Assembly (NCBI RefSeq): GCF_030867095.1
Contig: NC_081824.1
Coordinates: 173,174,933-173,238,932, forward strand
Direction of reading: 5' to 3'
Length of the DNA stretch: 64,000 nucleotides
Source: Alligator mississippiensis
Lineage: Eukaryota > Chordata > Crocodylia > Alligatoridae
The notes under the pieces are model-generated. The model was given only the letters and a program-made list of their open reading frames with translations, ran no database searches and was not told the DNA's origin. The position numbers and the translations under genes were made by a program. Shown here piece by piece: positions 45,373-55,393 of this stretch. Numbering within the stretch: the stretch's first letter is position 1; each line of letters starts with the position of its first letter.

Positions 45373-45659
45373 CAAGACTTTAAAAACAGCTGGTTGAGAA
45401 GCTCTCTGGACCATTTATGTTCATTTTCAGTATGGTTTGGGAAGTCCTAGAAAACTAAAAACATTTAATTTTGTGCAAATAGCTTAAAAATGGAAGTGGG
45501 GTGGCTCAAATAATATGTCATCCTGATACTGATCCTGGGCAAAATAATGGAATGACATATATAGGACTCTATTAATAAACAATTACAGGTAATATAATCA
45601 ATGGCCAAAATCATATGTTGATGGAAAATGGATCTTGTTAACCTGAGCTCTTTTTTTTG

Positions 45660-45800
45660 ACAATATCATCAGCTTGATTGACAATGATGATAATAATATT
45701 GATTATTATCATAGTTTGTATTACTGCAGCACCTAGAAGCCGTAGACATGGACAAGGATCCTATTGTGCTGAGTGCTGTACATACACAGAAAAAGGACGG
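45660..45800 (-). repeat. Reverse copy of the CACAATGGGG-type 3' tail
   Basis: Reading the minus strand: CTGTACAGCACTCAGCACAATAGGATCCTTGTCC (in plus order the reverse), TCTAGGTGCTGCAGTAATAC, then an ATAATAATCAATATTATTATC tail. Same family as the two copies at 24.96 and 25.09 kb, with a simple-repeat end. Confidence 0.6.
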
Positions 45801-45826
45801 GTCAAATAGGTTTAGACTTTTGTAAA

Positions 45827-46078
45827 ACCATATCTACACAATACATTTACCACTCATATAGCAGCAGTGCCCTCAAACATGCATGTCTGCTCTGGGTTGA
45901 CTGAATCCTAAACTAAGCACCATAACTTTGATTGAATAGTGTTGTGAGTTAGATCACCCAGAGTTCTGCATGAATACAGCTATGCTGCTTTGGCTCAGGA
46001 GGCAGTGTTGTGTGTGGCATGGTGTGTATGTGAGGGTGCTGCTTCTGGGCACAGTAAGTTTGCCACATAGACATGGTC
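45827..46078. repeat. Inverted-end repeat (ACCATATCTACAC)
   Basis: The left end ACCATATCTACACAA and the right end ACATAGACATGGT are loosely inverted (the right end reads ACCATGTCTATGT on the other strand). Related in style to the TGTCTACAC-ended element at 29.77 kb. No target duplication seen. Confidence 0.4.
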
Positions 46079-47575
46079 TAAGACATTTGACTTAAGACCA
46101 GACAGAAAATGGCTAAACATCAGCATGGAGTTCATTAAATGGATTAAACACTAGCTAATGGCTGAGTCTCCAAATGAAACTGTAAATAGGAAGCATCGCT
46201 GAGTAGGTGAGTCTCCAATGGAATCTCACGGAGATTGGTTTTTGTCCTTGTGCTCTTTATTAATGTTATTAATAACTTGAAAGAAAACATAAAATCATAA
46301 ATTATAAAGTTTCCATAGACACAAAAGCTGGGGGAGTGGTGAATAACAAGGAGCATACATTGCTAATATTAAGCAAACTGGTTTGCTCTGAAAATAGGGA
46401 GTAAGTGAACATCTCATATTTCAGAACAGTCACATTTCAAGTTATTCCATGAGATGGTACATCACTCCTGGTACATCACATCTGCCGCCCCCTGCCCTTC
46501 CCTGCCACCCCGTTTTCACAATCCTAGATCTGCCCATGAGCAGGCATCAATCTCTTGAGCTTGAGCTAAAGGAATGTGCTACTTGAACCAGTATAGCAGG
46601 AGTCAGTTCTTATCCTTTTATGCAGAAGAATTACCCTAGGGAGATCTAACACACTTAGCTAGAATATTTCAAATGTGTTTGTGGTGTTTCTGTGTTTAGT
46701 TTTGAGGCATGTCATCAAGCTGCAGGCCCAAACAGGGAAAGGGTCTAAAGACATTTTTCTCAAATGCAGATGACACCTTTTTTGGAGCATGGGAAGGCTG
46801 AATTTCAGCCTAAAGTGTCAATGGCTATTAGATAAAAATGTAAGATTAAGTCCTGATGTAAGAATAGCTCAGTGAGTTGTGGCCAAATGAAGCTATAATT
46901 TTGTGGGCTGAAGAGCTTTTCATGGGGTTTCCCTTTTTGCTATATCTTGATAAGGGAAAAAATATTGTATCATTTTTAGCCCAGCAGAATTAGCAGAATT
47001 AACACAGCAGAAAATTGCAATATAACTAGTGAGAGGTTTAAAAAAAAGCATCAGTAGCAAGTCCAGAATGATGCATGGGGGAAGGATTATGATGTGAATA
47101 GCAATGAAGCATGTCAGATGACAGATGCAGGGAGAGTACAGTAACTTGTCACTTCCAGGAAAAAAAACAGGTCAGCAGTAGCCCTTAAGGCCTTTTGCCA
47201 AAATTCAGGAGCAGGTGGAGAAGGCACTGTGCTGTTTTTAGACAACAGACACAACTATCAGATACCTTGTACATAGTTAGGTAGCTGGGATGAGAACTGT
47301 GCCCTGCCAGGCCCACCAAATCACAATGATAGTTAGCCCTGTTAATCTGAAGTCAGACAGAAGGCAAGGTAGAGATGCATACGATAGGCTCTCTGATTTA
47401 GTAAGTCTTTAAGGTAGATCTCTACTACTAGAAACTAACGTAGTTTTCTCTTCAACAGTCCTAATAGCAGGCACCGGAATGAAACATCACACAGAAAAAA
47501 CCAGGAAATTACATATTCTTCCCACAGCCTTGAGTTAGGCAATGTTTCACCAAGGATTTCATAGGAATATAGGCT
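46079..47575. other. Non-coding interval
   Basis: No gene or repeat recognised. Confidence 0.45.
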
Positions 47576-47911
47576 GCTTATAGACGTGCTGGTTTGTGTT
47601 CTAATTAGAATGGGTCAGAGCAGACTCGATTAACTGAGTCTGCTCTGCAGTCTAATTCGAATGCTCCAACATCGCCCCACTGTCATGTATATCAAGCCCC
47701 TAACCATCCCCCCATTTTAAAATGGTTCCAGGGACGTTTAACTAAAGCTAGCCAAATGAACTTTAGTTAAAGCACCCCAGTGGCCATTTTAAAATGTTGG
47801 AGGCTTAATACATGTGACAGGGAGCCATTTCAATTAGAGCAGCTGTTAGGGAACAGATCTAATCAAAACGGCCCCTCCCCGCCTCCGAATACATGTACAG
47901 GCACCCATAAG
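47576..47911. repeat. Foldback MITE-like element
   Basis: The outer ends CTTATAGACGTGC and GCACCCATAAG are weakly inverted. Inside, 47711-47748 and 47760-47797 form nested inverted arms: CCATTTTAAAATGG, GTTTAACTAAAG against CTTTAGTTAAAGC and CCATTTTAAAATG. The centre has a stem of about 11 bp (TTTAACTAAAG / CTTTAGTTAAA) with a loop of 13 bases. No coding capacity. Confidence 0.6.
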
Positions 47912-48890
47912 TACTACATAAATGCTGGGCTCCATTCAGTAACAACTGCATAGTTCTTATGTGTCCAATGTCATGTTGTCAGAGATGGGATTCATTTATC
48001 ACTTACGTGGCCAACGCTCATCTGGAATGCCATAATTTACTAGGCTTAGGACGACAATTCTGTGAACAGGAAGCAAAGCATTCTGGGCTATGGGCCTCAG
48101 CAATATATTTAATCATCCACCCGGTCAGGCACAGAAAGAATTGAAAAATTCACCTTTATGTGTGGGCTTTCAACTGATCATAAACTATGAGCTGCTAGTC
48201 TTTTAGCTGACTGGCCAAAAACACTTCTTCAGCCTTAAAGCTGTGGAACAGTAATAATGTTCTTTTTTTTCCCCGCTTTTAGTCGTAATTATTAATGCCC
48301 TACTATAGGCTATGAACAGTGCATCCAGATATCATGGTGATAAGTGCCTTGTGAATGCCTGTAATAATAAATAATTCAAGTGGTGTTCTTCAAGAATCTT
48401 TTTCGGTATATTAACCAGAAACTTGTATCAGCAATGAAACCTCTCTGACAGACATACACCAAAGTAATGAACAGATCCACAGCTTTTGTGTTTGGAGGAA
48501 TTGGGCAAATAATATGTAATGATTATTCTCAGTCAGTTTGTGTTTCTGTCACCTGTCAGGCCCACCAACTCATTTATGAAGGCAATTTAGATAAACTATA
48601 AAACGTTTTAAATTTTATGTGATTTAAAATAACTGATGGATTCATGACAGGGAGGGTGGTCTTGCTGGTAAGATTTTACTGGGTCTATTTGTGCATTTTA
48701 CATTAGACGGTCATTAGTTGAAAAAACAAGAACAGTGATGGCCACAGGGACCAGAACTCAGGTCCCCCCCCAATTATGTGGCTTCTGTAAACACTGGACT
48801 ACAAGGCATGTGCCATCTTGCAAGCTCTCTTATATTGCCATGACTTGTGACTGCTGGTGCCCCAGCTTGAGTAGGCAAAGTGCTATTGTA
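47912..48890. other. Non-coding interval
   Basis: No gene or clear repeat recognised. Confidence 0.45.
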
Positions 48891-49160
48891 CAGTCCATTG
48901 ATGCTCAACCTTTTAGCCTGTGGGCCAGATGAGTGGTGTGGGGCCAGTCTACAGGCCATATCCTGTGACGATTGTTGCTACGAGGGCCTGATCCAGCATG
49001 TGGTCAGCCTGCAGGTGTGAGCCAGCACACCAGGTCCAACTGTGGAGCAACCCCACTCCCTGAGTGTGGAGTGACCCCATGTGACAGCATAAATCAGCAT
49101 GCAGAGCCATGCCATCCAGCCCAAAGGGCTCCCCATGGGTCTGGATATTTGGCAGCAGAT
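48891..49160. repeat. hAT-like element piece (GATGCTCAACCTTTTAGCC)
   Basis: The start CATTGATGCTCAACCTTTTAGCCTGTGGGCC resembles the end of a common sauropsid hAT-type repeat. The following bases are GC-rich with GTGGAGCAACCCCACTCC / GTGGAGTGACCCCA duplicates. The LTR at 49166 has inserted at its right edge, and the other end of the repeat is not clear. Confidence 0.4.
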
Positions 49161-49165
49161 GAATG

Positions 49166-49958
49166 TGTGCGGGCCGGAAGCGATCTGGGCCCTTTTTCGC
49201 GCTGCGTGGGCTGTGGCCAGCAGCCCAGGCACACTGGGTCGGAGAAAGCAGGCGACACGCTAGAATTAGGCACGGACTCGTAATGGTTGATTTAAGATTA
49301 TTTTACTTACACCGAAGATGGTTGCGGTGCAGGCAGGAAAACTTGCTTGATTTGCGGTTACAGATAGAAAAGAAGAGAGGCGGACTAGAGTTCCTTCCTG
49401 TGAACACTCTTCTAGCCCATCCGGTTGGAGGCTCTAAACCACGAGCCCGTCGCGCCAACCGAAGAAAGTACTCGAAGCAAAGAGCTCTGAATACACTCAC
49501 ACGAAGTTTGCTAGGCTCCGTGGATCTTTTTGTGCACAGGGAAGAGGGATACGTCGAGGATTGTGCTTGGCAACGGGGAGAGGCGAGAGGCTGATCAGAC
49601 CCCTGTAGCCTGCTTGATATTTACGCTGGGTTCAATAGGCTCCGCAGCACTTAGAGATCTTCACAAAACGTGAAGTCTCCTCCTCCTGATGTTTGTGGAG
49701 TCCTCCAACTTGGGCAGAAACCACTCAAGCTTCTTATACGGCTAGCAAGCCAATCGCTAGCTGCCACGTAGGAATAATTTAGAAACAGCCAATAGTGGGG
49801 CACAAATTTAAATACAAATGGTGGGAACTCCTTGCAACGTGCATTTCTATGCTGCAAAGAAGAAATGCACGCTGCAAAGAAAGCTTCAAACGGCGGGAAA
49901 ATAATTCAGTGGTGCCAAAGCACACACAAAACAAAAATCACACCCTTGGGTTGTGACA
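49166..49958 (-). mobile_element. Solo LTR (793 bp) with 5-bp target duplication
   Basis: Read on the minus strand it starts TGTCACAACCC and ends CCGGCCCGCACA, so the ends are TG..CA. Perfect GAATG duplications flank it (49161-49165 and 49959-49963). The minus strand has a TATA box (TATAAG, 49738-49733), inverted CCAAT-type words (ATTGG) at about 49790 and 49755, and an AGTAAA possible polyadenylation signal near 49310, so I favour minus orientation. It is CpG-rich compared with the surroundings. The open frame of 143 codons at 49163-49594 (plus) has no known motif and lies across LTR DNA, so it is probably chance. Nothing internal remains, as after recombination between two LTRs. Gypsy or ERV origin not decided. 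Confidence 0.8.
49733..49738 (-). promoter_or_regulatory. Candidate TATA box of the solo LTR
   Basis: TATAAG on the minus strand, about 220 bases after the LTR start, a usual U3 length. It would place the transcript start near 49705. Confidence 0.5.
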
Positions 49959-50079
49959 GAATGGTGGCAGCATTCATTTTCTTACTATTCCCTACTGTTA
50001 CCATCTCTCTCCCACCACCAAATTTCTGGACCTGTGGGGAGCCAGTCCAGATTCAGCCCCTGGAGTGAGAGGCGAGAGG

Positions 50080-50305
50080 TAGGGCTATGCACAATTTTGC
50101 CACCAGTTTTGTTACAGCTCTGTTTCAACCTGTTTCAAGATTGAAACAGCAAAATCAAAAAGGAACAGATATGGTTGAAACAGCCTTGAAACAAAATGAG
50201 GCAAATTGATACATTTGGTTGTTTTGATGCTGTTTTGACGTTTTGCCCATAGGCTATAATGGGGAAGGTTGAAACAGCCTATAGCTTTGTCATTTTTGGC
50301 CAGAG
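50080..50305 (+). mobile_element. Lone left end of the TAGGGCTGTGCGAA hAT family
   Basis: TAGGGCTATGCACAA at 50080-50094 is a two- or three-mismatch match to the ends of the hAT element at 59.9 kb. The downstream part is rich in TTGAAACAG words used as repeats. No right end was found before the tandem repeat and CR1, so the element is cut. Confidence 0.5.
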
Positions 50306-50760
50306 TTGGATGAAACTTGCAGGATTGGTAGCCCCTTCTGAGGGCATGAAGTGTGCCATATTTCAAGAAGATAGGTGCAGGGAGTTTGGAGAAAGTGTAC
50401 CCCAAAATCTTAAAAGCAAAACTCATGTCATGTGTGTGCATTAAGCCACAGTGGGGTCAAAACTGCAGGCCTGCTAGCCCCTGCTGAGGCCACGAAACCT
50501 GCCATGTTTCAAGGAGATAAATAGGTGCAGTGGTTTGGGGGAAACTGTACCTCAAACTGCGGACAAGCAAAACTCATGACATGGGTGACAGTGTGTGTGT
50601 TAAGGCACAGCAGGGTGAAAGCTGCAGGCCTGCTAGCCCCTCCTGAGGTCACGATGCCTGCCAGCTGTCAAGGAGATCGGTGCAGGGGGGTTCTGGGGCC
50701 CTGCACCTCTAGCTGCTGACAGACAAAACTCGTGTCAAGGGTGCTTGTGCAACTGCTGCC
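50306..50760 (+). repeat. Tandem array, about 150-bp unit, three copies
   Basis: The core TAGCCCC..CTGAGG.CA.GAA..TGCCATRTTTCAAGRAGATARGTGCAGGG...AAAACTCATG repeats; the TAGCCCC word is at 50329, 50475 and 50634 (spacing 146 and 159). The third unit is truncated at about 50750. Probably an internal tandem of the hAT-like element that starts at 50080. Confidence 0.8.
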
Positions 50761-50789
50761 TCCCATCAGGCAGCAGGACTGAAGATCCC

Positions 50790-51340
50790 CCATCACTTGC
50801 CATCACAGACCTGGGGGTAATAATTGACCACAGTATGAACATGAGCCAGCAGCGCGATGCTATAGCCAGCAGGGCCAACAATATGCTGGCATGCATCAAT
50901 TGATGCATCTCCAGTAAAACCATTGCAAAGAAGTGATTCTCCTGCTCTACGCGGCTCTACCCAGCACTGGTGAGACTGCAGCTGGAGTACTGCGTCCAGT
51001 TCTGGGCTCCTCACCTTAACAAGGATGTGGAAAAGCTTGAGAGAGTCCAGAGATGGGCCACTCATATGATCAGAGACTTGCACAGCAAAGCACATGAGGA
51101 AAGGCTGAGGGACCTGGGACTCTTCAGCCTGAAAAAGAGAAGGCTGAGAGGGGACTTGGTAGCAGCTTAAAGCTACATCAGAAGCGTACATCTAGGGCTC
51201 ACTGAACAGCTGTTCACCAAGGCACCCTTGGGGAAAACTAGGAGTAATGGTCACAAACTCCTGGAAGTTCATTTCAGGCTCATTTCAGAATCACCATTAG
51301 GAAAAACTACTTCACAACTAGGGTGTCCAGACTGTGACCA
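50790..51340 (+). mobile_element. CR1 LINE 3' fragment, decayed
   Basis: Plus-strand RT thumb and C-terminal pieces: DLGVIIDHSMNMSQQRD (about 50805), [30 protein letters not shown] (about 51030), [11 protein letters not shown] (about 51150) and TKAPLGKTRSNGHKL. Stops and shifts at about 50900, 50935 and 51170. The end at about 51340 is inside the C-terminal region and lacks the CR1 3' tail, so the copy is cut at both ends. Confidence 0.85.
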
Positions 51341-53070
51341 TTACTCCTAGTTTTCCCCAGGGGGGTTCACAGTATTCAGTCCCTGAAGCCCCAGGATTAC
51401 CTGCTCAGGCCGGCTGGAGAGTGCAGGCAACTCTGGACTACTCCCACCACAAAAAAGCAGCACAAATTTATACCACCTGTTATCACAGCCACAATTTTGG
51501 GTATTTGTGGTGTAACAAGGGGCGTGAATGTCTATTTGCTTGGCCTATGTGCTGCTATAATCATTTTTATGGTGACACAAAAGCAACATCTGTTTCCAGC
51601 CAGAGATTAGCAATATGCTCCAGAGCTTTTTGCTCCCAGGCACATGTTCAAATGGCGTTCATGAGAGCAAAAACTCCAGAGCAATAAGCTCCAGAGTTTA
51701 TTCATCTGCATTAATCGCATGTGTAGATGCACCAACTATGTCTCTTGTCCATGTAACTGTAAGCTTCTTGATGTCCTGTAGTGTATTTATATCACCTTGT
51801 AAAAATGATCCCTCCCTCTCGGCATTAATGTAACGCACATTCCTAATAAAAAGAACCCTCCAACCTGAAGGATTTGCACAGCTCAGAGAAGGCTCAGTCT
51901 CCACCACCTTCTCTCTCAATACCTAGGCTAGGTACAGATTTTGTGACACCAGCCTAAAATTCAGCAGGGAACTGAAATGAGACCATCATCTCCTGGACTG
52001 CAGAAGGGCTCCCATGGGAAACATGCCATGACTCAATAGCTCCTATAAATGGAGATTAACCCTGAACAGAAGTGGGATTTATTCCCCCACTCCTGCAAAT
52101 GACTCCTGCCCCATTTTGGCAGCCTTAGCTGTTTCCTGAAAAGGCTTCAGGGGCTACTAAATAATCCCAAAAGGAATGGGTTTGATTCTTACTCAGAAAG
52201 CTCCATTCACACACATTCACTTAAAGTCTCCCTTATTCCACTAGGACAGGGTAAAAGGGCATTCATGTGTATAAGAATCAGGATCAATGTGGGTTTGTTT
52301 TATATTCTCCACTATCATGAATTATTCCATTCATATGGACAAGAGCAGAACAGGTTGCAAACTGCTGTAGCTTATTCTGCCTCTGGAGACTCCCAGGATT
52401 TCTTAGCTGTACTGGCATAATTCTTAGGATACAAAATTTGCCTTTCACTCTTCTGATCCACAGTCTCCATGCCTCTGCCTGAGAATGAATTTTGCAGACT
52501 TCAGTCTTATAGGCAAATGCCCCTGTGGAAGACTGCATGAAATTGCTTCAAAGGAACTCAAAAAAGTTTCTGTGGAACACTTCAGCAGACTTTAATTTAA
52601 GGAGCCAAATCTACATTTTTTGCCCATTTGTAAGATTAATTTCTTCCCAGTTACATAAGCCAGAAACGCATCCATTCTGAAGCCATCAGAGCAATGACGT
52701 GACTTATGCTTTAACTGCTGAATATATAACAGAGAGGTAGCCAACTCAGAGATCTGAGAAAAAGTGAGACACTTCCCTGGGGAATGGACATATTTCAAGA
52801 AAACTCTGCTCCCTTAGGGTAAGATACATCACGTAGTTCTCAGATGATTCCTTCCCACGCCCCACATTTCTTCAAGGTTCACCCCACTGCCTGGAAGAAA
52901 AGAAAAGATGTTTTGTAAATCGTTCAGTTCTCCTAAAATTTGCATATTTCCTGACACTAAGAAATAACATAGTTCAACCATATTTCTTTCCCAGTGTCCT
53001 TCAGTGCAGATTCCTTCTTGGCTGATGAAATGCTGACAAATAATTTTATTTTTGCACCCTTCTGAAAAGT
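51341..53070. other. Non-coding interval
   Basis: No gene or clear repeat recognised. Text near 51310-51360 repeats GTGACCATTACTCCTAGTTTTCC in inverted sense to the CR1 at 51220-51260, so a small inverted duplication of about 35 bases may exist there. Confidence 0.4.
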
Positions 53071-53074
53071 CACT

Positions 53075-53175
53075 CACTTGAACCTGTTTGAGTTTCAGTG
53101 TCTCCATTTGTAAAATGAGGAAAACATTGCTGAGCCTTGTTTTTAAAGTGTTTTGAAAGCTACAGATGAAAAGAA
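53075..53175 (+). mobile_element. MIR-like SINE remnant
   Basis: AGTTTCAGTGTCTCCATTTGTAAAATGAGGAAAA matches the MIR core CTCAGTTTCC..ATCTGTAAAATGGGG, followed by TTTTAAAGTGTTTTGAAAGCTACA like the MIR 3' half. Confidence 0.75.
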
Positions 53176-53839
53176 TGATAGAAGTGAAAATCCCTGTTGC
53201 TGTTTCCCATGATAAATATTACTTTATTGAAAAGTTTGTAATATCCATAGTTTAGCTGGTATGTCTTATACCATCCCGCTTTTCATCAAGTCCTACCAGA
53301 ATGGTACAGGGTGAGGGCTTGGAGCTCACAAGTCGGTGGAAAAAAAAAAATCTGTGGCTAGAAATAGATATTGTCAAATGAAGTGGGTTACTTATGCCAG
53401 GATGTGTCCCAGCAGAGCTGATCCATTTCACTAGTTGAAACACATGTTGCCCCTTGTCCCACCTGTTGATTTTGTGGGACAACAGGTGATATGTTTTCTC
53501 AGGGCTTGAGGGGCCCTATCCTGTGCACCCAGGAAATTCCTGCAGAGGATTGGGCCCCTCACACCCTGGGAGTGCCTGCCTGGCTTTCCCTGCTTACTGA
53601 GATGTGCCCCAGGATCTGTGGGTGTATCTTAGTAAGCAGGGAAAATCAGGATTTCCCCATGTACTAAGAACTGTCCCTGGGGTCATTGAGGCATGTCTCC
53701 GTAAGCGTGGAAAGTCCAACTTTCTCCCCTTATTGAGGTGTGCCCAGGAGACCCTAGTGGTTGTAGGTCTCACTGGAGCATTGATCAATATATACTTCTC
53801 ATACGAAGACTTGCTAAAGTATTGGCTAGAGTAGGTCCT
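53176..53839. other. Non-coding interval with GC-rich repeats
   Basis: No gene. At about 53580-53760 the word TAAGCAGGGAAAATC / TAAGCGTGGAAAGTCC and the word TGAGGTGTGCCC recur with about 50-60 base spacing, possibly an old tandem or U3 enhancer repeat of the adjacent LTR. Confidence 0.45.
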
Positions 53840-54063
53840 GACCGGCAAACCTGACCAATGCCTGAACTCCTTATGTAAGCAAAACTTGGCATGTGGTCCA
53901 GATGGGCTCTCCTGCCAAAAGATGGCAGGGGGAGATGACTGTAGAAGATGTAGGATATTCCACTGCCTGCATGATAAGACTAGAACAGGAACACCCAGAA
54001 TGGGACAGTATGAGATATTCAAAATTCAGATGGAATGCAATACGTAATTTGTTTTGATCATTG

Positions 54064-54072
54064 TATAAAAGG
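54064..54072 (+). promoter_or_regulatory. Candidate TATA box in the ERV LTR
   Basis: TATAAAAGG, a textbook core promoter word at the expected U3/R position. Confidence 0.6.
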
Positions 54073-54218
54073 AGAATTGGAAATCAGGGGAACTTTATAG
54101 CAGCCTAGGAGAGCCTGCATGGTGTTTTGCCAACTACCTTATCACAGGTACAAATGCCTTAACTCCTGATCTGATGTACTTGTAAGGCCAAAATGTGCTA
54201 AGGCTGTGCTTGTAGACA

Positions 54219-54224
54219 ATAAAC
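54219..54224 (+). promoter_or_regulatory. Candidate polyadenylation signal in the ERV LTR
   Basis: AATAAA followed by a GT/T-rich stretch (AAATCTTTGTC, GTGTTCACTC), as in an R/U5 boundary. Confidence 0.6.
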
Positions 54225-54278
54225 TTGACCAAATCTTTGTCACTAAACTGAGCCTGTGTTCACTCTTTAAGACAAGAT

Positions 54279-54296
54279 TGGTGCTGGAATCTCTTG
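54279..54296 (+). promoter_or_regulatory. Candidate primer-binding site
   Basis: TGGTGCTGGAATCTC starts four bases after the LTR end, where a PBS belongs, and begins TGG as required to pair with a tRNA CCA end. The tRNA partner is not identified. The ATGGGAAAACTAGC at 54487 could be an old gag start but is stopped after eight codons. Confidence 0.45.
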
Positions 54297-54813
54297 ACTG
54301 TGACTTTGCTGACACCATGTCATCAGGTGTTATTAGTGTTGTCATTGCTGTTGTCCTCATTGGGTGTTATTGATGTGTTGTCAGTGTTGCAGCCTCAGGA
54401 ACTGCAGTGTTGAGAAAGGTAACAAAAGGCAATGTCTGTTTCACTCTGTGTTGTATGTTGTAGTTAGGGTAATTCTCTATCTTTAAAATGGGAAAACTAG
54501 CAGCCTCCATATAAGTATAAATCAATTACTATTTGTGGAGCACTGAGGGCTATGCTGATTGTTTAATTAAAGACTATTAAAGATTGTTTAATTAAACATG
54601 TGATTGTTTAATTAAAGACCATTTCAGAATACACATGCATAAGGGCCCCAAGTAAAGTAGAATAGACTGTTCTAATGGTGGCACTTCCTAAATTCCAAGT
54701 ATTTTGCTTAGCAACTGAAATATTCTTGTAACAGTTTGTGTATGCATTTGTATCATAACTTAAGGCTTTTTTTTTTCTTTTTGCAAAAAGCGCACTGATG
54801 TCATGATCAAGTA

Positions 54814-55391
54814 TAGGCAGTCCTTGGACTTACGACACTAATGATTCCTGAAAACCACGTCTAAAGTCGACACGTCATAATTCGGAAGTGATTTCCCCAT
54901 AGGAGCAATGTTATAAATAAGGATTGGTTCCAGAACCAAGGCCCGATACCCTGTTTTCACCAAAAATAAACCAGAATTTTGTACTCGGTCAATTATAGAT
55001 AAGTAATATAGCTACATTAATTTATTTATATTGTAAATAGCAATCATATTGATTTGGAAGGACCTCTTTGAGGTGGCTTTGCTGGACTTTTTGAAGGGCT
55101 CTTGGTTGGACTTTTTGAAGGGCTCCTGGCTGAAGTCTTCTCAGGAGTCTTGGCTGCAGGGTTTTCTGGAGTCTTGTCTGCTTTCTTAAAGAAAGTGTCC
55201 AAGGAAGTTTGGACAGATGTTCTCCAGGGAGATGGGTGATGCAGCAAACTTGTTCGCTGGCATGGCGTTGCATCAGATCGAGCATCATAAAGTCGAAACT
55301 GATGTCAGAAAGTTGAAACAGGGTGTCAATTTATAAATGTTGTAAGTGCCATTCATTGTGACTTGAAACGTCTTAAGTCGAGGACTGTTTG
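54814..55391. mobile_element. Tigger/pogo-type deletion derivative (578 bp)
   Basis: Left text TAGGCAGTCCTTGGACTTACG and right text CTTAAGTCGAGGACTGTTTG are inverted copies (AAACAGTCCTCGACTTAAG on the other strand), flanked by TA at 54812-54813 and 55392-55393. The ends correspond to the CAGGCAGTCC(C)..CTTACG start of Tigger elements. A short coding tail at 55044-55247 suggests that it kept the 3' end of the transposase gene while the rest was deleted. Confidence 0.78.
55044..55247 (-). pseudogene. Likely C-terminal tail of a Tigger transposase
   Basis: A 67-codon open frame reads VQTSLDTFFKKADKTPE followed by a Lys/Ser/Pro-rich repeat (SPSKSP, TKSPSKSP, SKSPAKPP). A terminal SLD.FFKK motif before a low-complexity tail is common at the end of pogo/Tigger-type transposases. 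The stop lies 150 bases from the right-hand (plus) inverted end, as a transposase end would. The DNA-binding and DDE parts are missing. Upstream ATG is not meaningful. The alternative is a coincidental low-complexity frame. Confidence 0.5.
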
Positions 55392-55393
55392 TA

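Larger units (their letters stand above)
53840..54274 (+). mobile_element. ERV-type LTR (5' boundary uncertain)
   Basis: Retroviral-type LTR in plus orientation. It has a TATA box (TATAAAAGG, 54064-54072), a polyadenylation signal (AATAAA, about 54219) roughly 155 bases further on, a GT-rich U5 and an end in CA (TTTAAGACA at 54266-54274). The 5' start could not be fixed; U3 could begin as early as about 53.48 kb if the tandem repeats there belong to it. Downstream a candidate primer-binding site is present, so this may be a 5' LTR whose provirus has been lost. Confidence 0.6.

Noticed and set aside
49163..49594. Open frame of 143 codons that looked like a possible small gene
   Set aside because: It starts three bases before an LTR end and runs through LTR DNA with a perfect target duplication. 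No known domain is visible.
49962..49971. TGGTGGCAGC after the LTR, resembling a leucine-tRNA primer-binding site
   Set aside because: Only ten bases match, and they overlap the 5-bp duplication that marks a solo LTR, so the flank is host DNA. If the LTR were in plus orientation with an internal region this would need revisiting.
50306..50760. Tandem units as a CRISPR-like array
   Set aside because: Units of about 150 bases diverge along their whole length with no short repeats and unique spacers, in vertebrate DNA.
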